Shown piece after piece: positions 61,396-64,000 of a DNA stretch of 64,000 bases (positions are counted from its first letter, which is position 1; every line of letters starts with the position of its first letter). The notes under the pieces were generated by a model. It saw only the letters and a list, made by a program, of their open reading frames with translations. It was not told where the DNA came from and searched no databases. Both the position numbers and the translations under genes were made by a program. The stretch is taken from contig NZ_CBDEGB010000001.1 of the NCBI RefSeq assembly GCF_965237655.1, positions 806,001 to 870,000 of the forward strand, read 5' to 3'. The DNA is from Poriferisodalis sp965237655 (GTDB taxonomy: Bacteria; Actinomycetota; Acidimicrobiia; Acidimicrobiales; Poriferisodalaceae).

Positions 61396-62724
61396 ATGAG
61401 CACGACGGTGAACCAAGGTCTGAAGCTGGCGGTGATCGGGGCCGGAACGAGGGGTTACACCTACGCCCGTCTGGCCGCCGAGCGCGGCGCCGAGGTCGTG
61501 GCCGTCGCCGAGCCCGACGTCCGCAAGCAGCGGCGGCTCCTCAGCTCGTTCGGGTCGGCCGGGGCGCGGCAAGCGTCGAGTTGGGACGCCCTCGAGCTGG
61601 ACGCCGGTGAGGTCGACGGCGTGATTGTGGCGACGATGGACGACATGCACGTCGAGCCGACCCTGCGGTTCGCTCGGCTGGGAGTGCCCATGTTGCTCGA
61701 GAAGCCGATCGCGCGGTCATGGCAGGACTGCTGTCGGCTCCGGGCCGGACTCGGCGATGCCGCCCCGCCCATCCTGGTGGCCCACGTGCTGCGGTATGCG
61801 CCATACACACGGCTGCTGCGCTCGCTGATCGCCGACGGCGCCATAGGCGACATAGTCAACGTTCTGCATCTCGAGCCGGTCGGGTTCTGGCACTTCGCCC
61901 ACTCGTTCGTCCGGGGCAACTGGCACTCCACCGCCACGGCCGCTGACTTCATGGTGGCCAAGGCGTGCCATGACGTGGATTGGATCATGCACCTGATCGA
62001 CTCCGAGTGCGTGGCGGTGTCATCGTTCGCCAGCCTCACCCACTTCCGGCCTGAATCGAGGCCGACCGGTGCTGCCGAGCGCTGTATTGACTGCTCGGTG
62101 GACTGTGTCTACGACGCTCGGAGGATCTACCTGGACGCGGCCCTCGCGGGAGACTTCTCGTGGCCCGTCGAGGCCATCGTGGCCGACCCGACGGTCGCAT
62201 CGGTCAGGGACGCATTGGAGAACAGCCGGTATGGCCGGTGCGTCTACCTCGGCGACAACGACGTGGCTGACACCCAGGTGGCGTCACTGTTGTTCGCGGG
62301 CGGTCAGACCGCCACGATCACCCTCAGCGCGTTCACCGAGTTGCGCAGCAGGCACACGATCATCTCGGGCACCCAAGCGGAGGCCACTGTGACCGCCGCG
62401 GGGGTCGAGCTCTACTCGTTTTCTGATCGGCGCCGCCGGTTCTGGGCTGCCGATGGTGCCGAGCGCGCAGGCCTGAGCGCCAGCCACGCCGGCGGCGACC
62501 GCGCCCTCGTGCACCGGTACCTGGACGAGATCGGTGAGCCTACGAAGGCAGGACGGCAAGCGTTCGGGGAGGCCCTGCGCACCCACCGCGTGGCCTTCGC
62601 CACCGAAGAGGCCCGTCGCCACAGCACAGTGGTCGATCCCCGCGATTTGCCGGAGCAGGTTCCAGACGAAGCCTCGTCCCAATCTCTTCTATTGGGCGCT
62701 GACCGAACGGGGAGCCGCCCATGA
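61396..62724 (+). CDS. Gfo/Idh/MocA-family oxidoreductase
   Basis: 442 residues. LKLAVIGAGTRGYTYARLAA is the NAD(P)-binding Rossmann motif. VDGVIVATMDDMHVEP and GVPMLLEKPIARSWQDCCRL include the Glu-Lys-Pro signature. VAKACHDVDWIMHLID provides the catalytic His-Asp region. RCIDCSVDCVYDARRIY is an extra Cys-containing stretch. Members oxidise or reduce sugars and sugar derivatives. It overlaps the next short frame as ATGA. Confidence 0.88.
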   Translation: MSTTVNQGLKLAVIGAGTRGYTYARLAAERGAEVVAVAEPDVRKQRRLLSSFGSAGARQASSWDALELDAGEVDGVIVATMDDMHVEPTLRFARLGVPMLLEKPIARSWQDCCRLRAGLGDAAPPILVAHVLRYAPYTRLLRSLIADGAIGDIVNVLHLEPVGFWHFAHSFVRGNWHSTATAADFMVAKACHDVDWIMHLIDSECVAVSSFASLTHFRPESRPTGAAERCIDCSVDCVYDARRIYLDAALAGDFSWPVEAIVADPTVASVRDALENSRYGRCVYLGDNDVADTQVASLLFAGGQTATITLSAFTELRSRHTIISGTQAEATVTAAGVELYSFSDRRRRFWAADGAERAGLSASHAGGDRALVHRYLDEIGEPTKAGRQAFGEALRTHRVAFATEEARRHSTVVDPRDLPEQVPDEASSQSLLLGADRTGSRP

Positions 62725-62819
62725 AGGGCGCACGTCAGCGTTCGATCCAGAACCTGCTGCGGCTGGCGGTCGCCGGCGTTGCCGTCGCGCACCCGAGCGC
62801 ACCATCGGGCACGGCGTGA
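62721..62819 (+). CDS. Short coupled frame of unknown function
   Basis: 32 residues beginning MKGARQRSIQNLLRLA. Its ATG overlaps the oxidoreductase stop (ATGA) and its stop overlaps the SIS-gene GTG at 62816. It could be a small protein, a coupling device, or the start of a SIS protein displaced by a frameshift. No family is recognised. Confidence 0.25.
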   Translation: MKGARQRSIQNLLRLAVAGVAVAHPSAPSGTA

Positions 62820-63928
62820 CCGAGCCGCAGACCCAGGCCGCCAGTCACGGCGCCGGGTCTGCGACCTCTGCGGAGATCGCTTCCCAGCCTGGCCTTTGGC
62901 CTCGAGCCGTCGAGGTCGGGGTGTCCGCAACTGCGTTGCAGCACGAGCTGACTCGGGGGCCGACCCTGTACATCGGTTGTGGATCTACGGCTCACCTCGC
63001 CCGGGCGTTGGCCTTCGCCCACCGTCGGAGTTTGCCGACGTTCGCGTGGTCCGAGGCGGCCTCGGAGATCTGGCTTGCATCGGACCCGCAGTCACCCCGC
63101 GCCCATACGGTGGTCGCCGTCTCCAGGTCGGGCGAGACCACCGAGACGATCGAAGCGTGCCGGCGAGCCGGCAGGCTGGGCTCGACGCTGATGGCCGTGA
63201 CTGCAAGCCCCCACAGTCCGCTGAGCGAGGTGTGCACCGAATCCGTCGTTGTCGACTTCGCCTCGGAGGAGTCGGTGGTGCAGACGAGATCGTTCACCAG
63301 CATGCTCCTGGCCTCCCTGGCCGCGCAGCTCACCGCGGCCGGCAGCAACGCCGCGGCCGTCTTCGAGGGGATCAGCGAGATGGGTGAGGAAGTCATCAAC
63401 GCGGCCCCGGACATGACCGAGCAGCTTGCTGATGTATCGCTCGAGTCGGTGTTCGTGCTCGGTAGTGGATTGAACGGGCAGCTGGCGCCTGAGGCCGCGC
63501 TGAAGATCAAGGAGATGTCGGCCACGTTCGCCGAAGGGTTCCCCGTCCTGGACTTCCGCCACGGACCGATCTCGCTCGCGGACCAGCGCACCGCCGCCCT
63601 CGTCCTGTGCGGCACCAGCCTCGCCCATGAACTCGCCGTGGCAGCCGACATCGAGGCCTGCGGAGCCCGGGTGTTCACGGTGGGCCCGGACCCGCGCTGC
63701 AGCATCGAGACTCCTCGCGGCGCCTCGGAAGTATCGACTGCGGTGGCCTGCCTGATCGTGTCCCAGCTCGCCGGTCTGCGGCGCGGCCTGGCCAAGGGCC
63801 TGGACCCGGACGCCCCGCTCGGGGTTCACGCCCATGTGGAACTGAATCCCACGACGGGACAGACCCCTCTGGGCGAAGACACCCGCCAGGGTACGGGTGT
63901 CCTTGCAGACACATATGAGCAGCAATGA
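62816..63928 (+). CDS. SIS-domain sugar-phosphate protein (AgaS/GlmS isomerase-like)
   Basis: 370 residues from GTG 62816. Two SIS domains are present: LYIGCGSTAHLARALAFAH with VVAVSRSGETTETIEACRR, and SVFVLGSGLNGQLAPEAALK followed by FRHGPISLADQRTAALVL. SRSGET is the phosphosugar-binding Ser-rich loop and FRHGP the second-domain signature. Members isomerise or deaminate amino-sugar phosphates. Lacking a glutaminase domain, it is not a GlmS. It is coupled to the aldolase-like gene by ATGA (63925-63928). Confidence 0.85.
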   Translation: MTEPQTQAASHGAGSATSAEIASQPGLWPRAVEVGVSATALQHELTRGPTLYIGCGSTAHLARALAFAHRRSLPTFAWSEAASEIWLASDPQSPRAHTVVAVSRSGETTETIEACRRAGRLGSTLMAVTASPHSPLSEVCTESVVVDFASEESVVQTRSFTSMLLASLAAQLTAAGSNAAAVFEGISEMGEEVINAAPDMTEQLADVSLESVFVLGSGLNGQLAPEAALKIKEMSATFAEGFPVLDFRHGPISLADQRTAALVLCGTSLAHELAVAADIEACGARVFTVGPDPRCSIETPRGASEVSTAVACLIVSQLAGLRRGLAKGLDPDAPLGVHAHVELNPTTGQTPLGEDTRQGTGVLADTYEQQ

Positions 63929-64000
63929 TCAAACTCGTGCATCAGCGTCCGGTGTACATGGTGGCGTTCGACCATCGCCGCAGCCACCGGCGTGCTCTGA
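63925..64000 (+). CDS. Start of an aldolase-like gene, open at the right edge
   Basis: 25 codons from ATG 63925: VYMVAFDHRRS near residue 10 resembles the beginning of DUF2090/IolC-type or tagatose-bisphosphate-aldolase-like proteins (FDHR). It would cleave or process the sugar phosphate made by the SIS protein. Only a short stretch is visible, so the family is a suggestion. Confidence 0.45.
   Translation, partial: MIKLVHQRPVYMVAFDHRRSHRRAL

Noticed and set aside
62534..62815. Longer SIS-protein start at 62534
   Set aside because: The extension overlaps the oxidoreductase gene and reads as Pro/Arg-rich shadow; GTG 62816 fits the domain start.

Overview
The window is high-GC bacterial DNA with many GTG starts, ATGA/GTGA stop-start overlaps and some probably leaderless genes. 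The envelope genes near 48.4-55.2 kb (a cell-wall-binding-repeat/RCC1 protein, a bulb-lectin/L,D-transpeptidase, an LCP ligase and a VanY peptidase) point to an actinobacterium. An Acidimicrobiia-like lineage is my best guess, but no rRNA, tRNA or universal marker is present to prove it.

The first 42 kb is a dense island of defence, conflict and toxin-antitoxin genes. In order: a MoxR-type ATPase (open at the left edge) and an LRV-repeat partner with similar putative operator sites; three stand-alone genes (an unknown, a TIGR02391 protein, a DUF4268 nuclease-like protein); a tightly coupled four-gene GTPase operon (GASH-like helical protein, two GTPases, and a GAP1-like giant ending in a nucleoside-phosphorylase domain); HicB, MazEF-like, Fic, HicAB and ASCH genes; a tyrosine recombinase; a two-gene restriction system (methylase plus PLD-nuclease/helicase); an RDD-like membrane protein; an 850-residue PD-(D/E)xK protein; a complete type III CBASS operon (TRIP13 ATPase, two HORMA-like proteins, CD-NTase, TIR-SAVED effector); a divergent HTH/PIN toxin-antitoxin pair whose promoter region is shared with CBASS; an APH-family kinase; an RHH antitoxin/toxin pair; a truncated DUF6338 gene; an AbiEi-like gene; and a HipB-HipA-XRE operon.

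From 42.2 to 48.4 kb lies a mosaic of five insertion sequences: one intact-looking IS3 element, a truncated IS3, a truncated IS110 with its possible bridge-RNA leader, an IS3-like element with a broken orfB, and an IS3 remnant. Its right edge appears to have removed the start of the next gene.

From 48.4 to 55.2 kb are the cell-envelope genes. From 55.7 kb to the right edge is a carbohydrate-catabolism cluster: an RbsD/FucU mutarotase, a LacI regulator, an ABC sugar importer (binding lipoprotein and two permeases), a fragment of a third permease, a Gfo/Idh/MocA oxidoreductase, a SIS-domain sugar-phosphate protein and the start of an aldolase-like gene. Matching palindromes in front of the mutarotase and the binding-protein gene are the likely LacI operators.

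The strongest candidate for an under-described system is the GTPase/GAP1-phosphorylase operon at 6.8-12.7 kb. The CBASS locus with a divergent toxin-antitoxin pair is second. No CRISPR array, tRNA or rRNA was seen.
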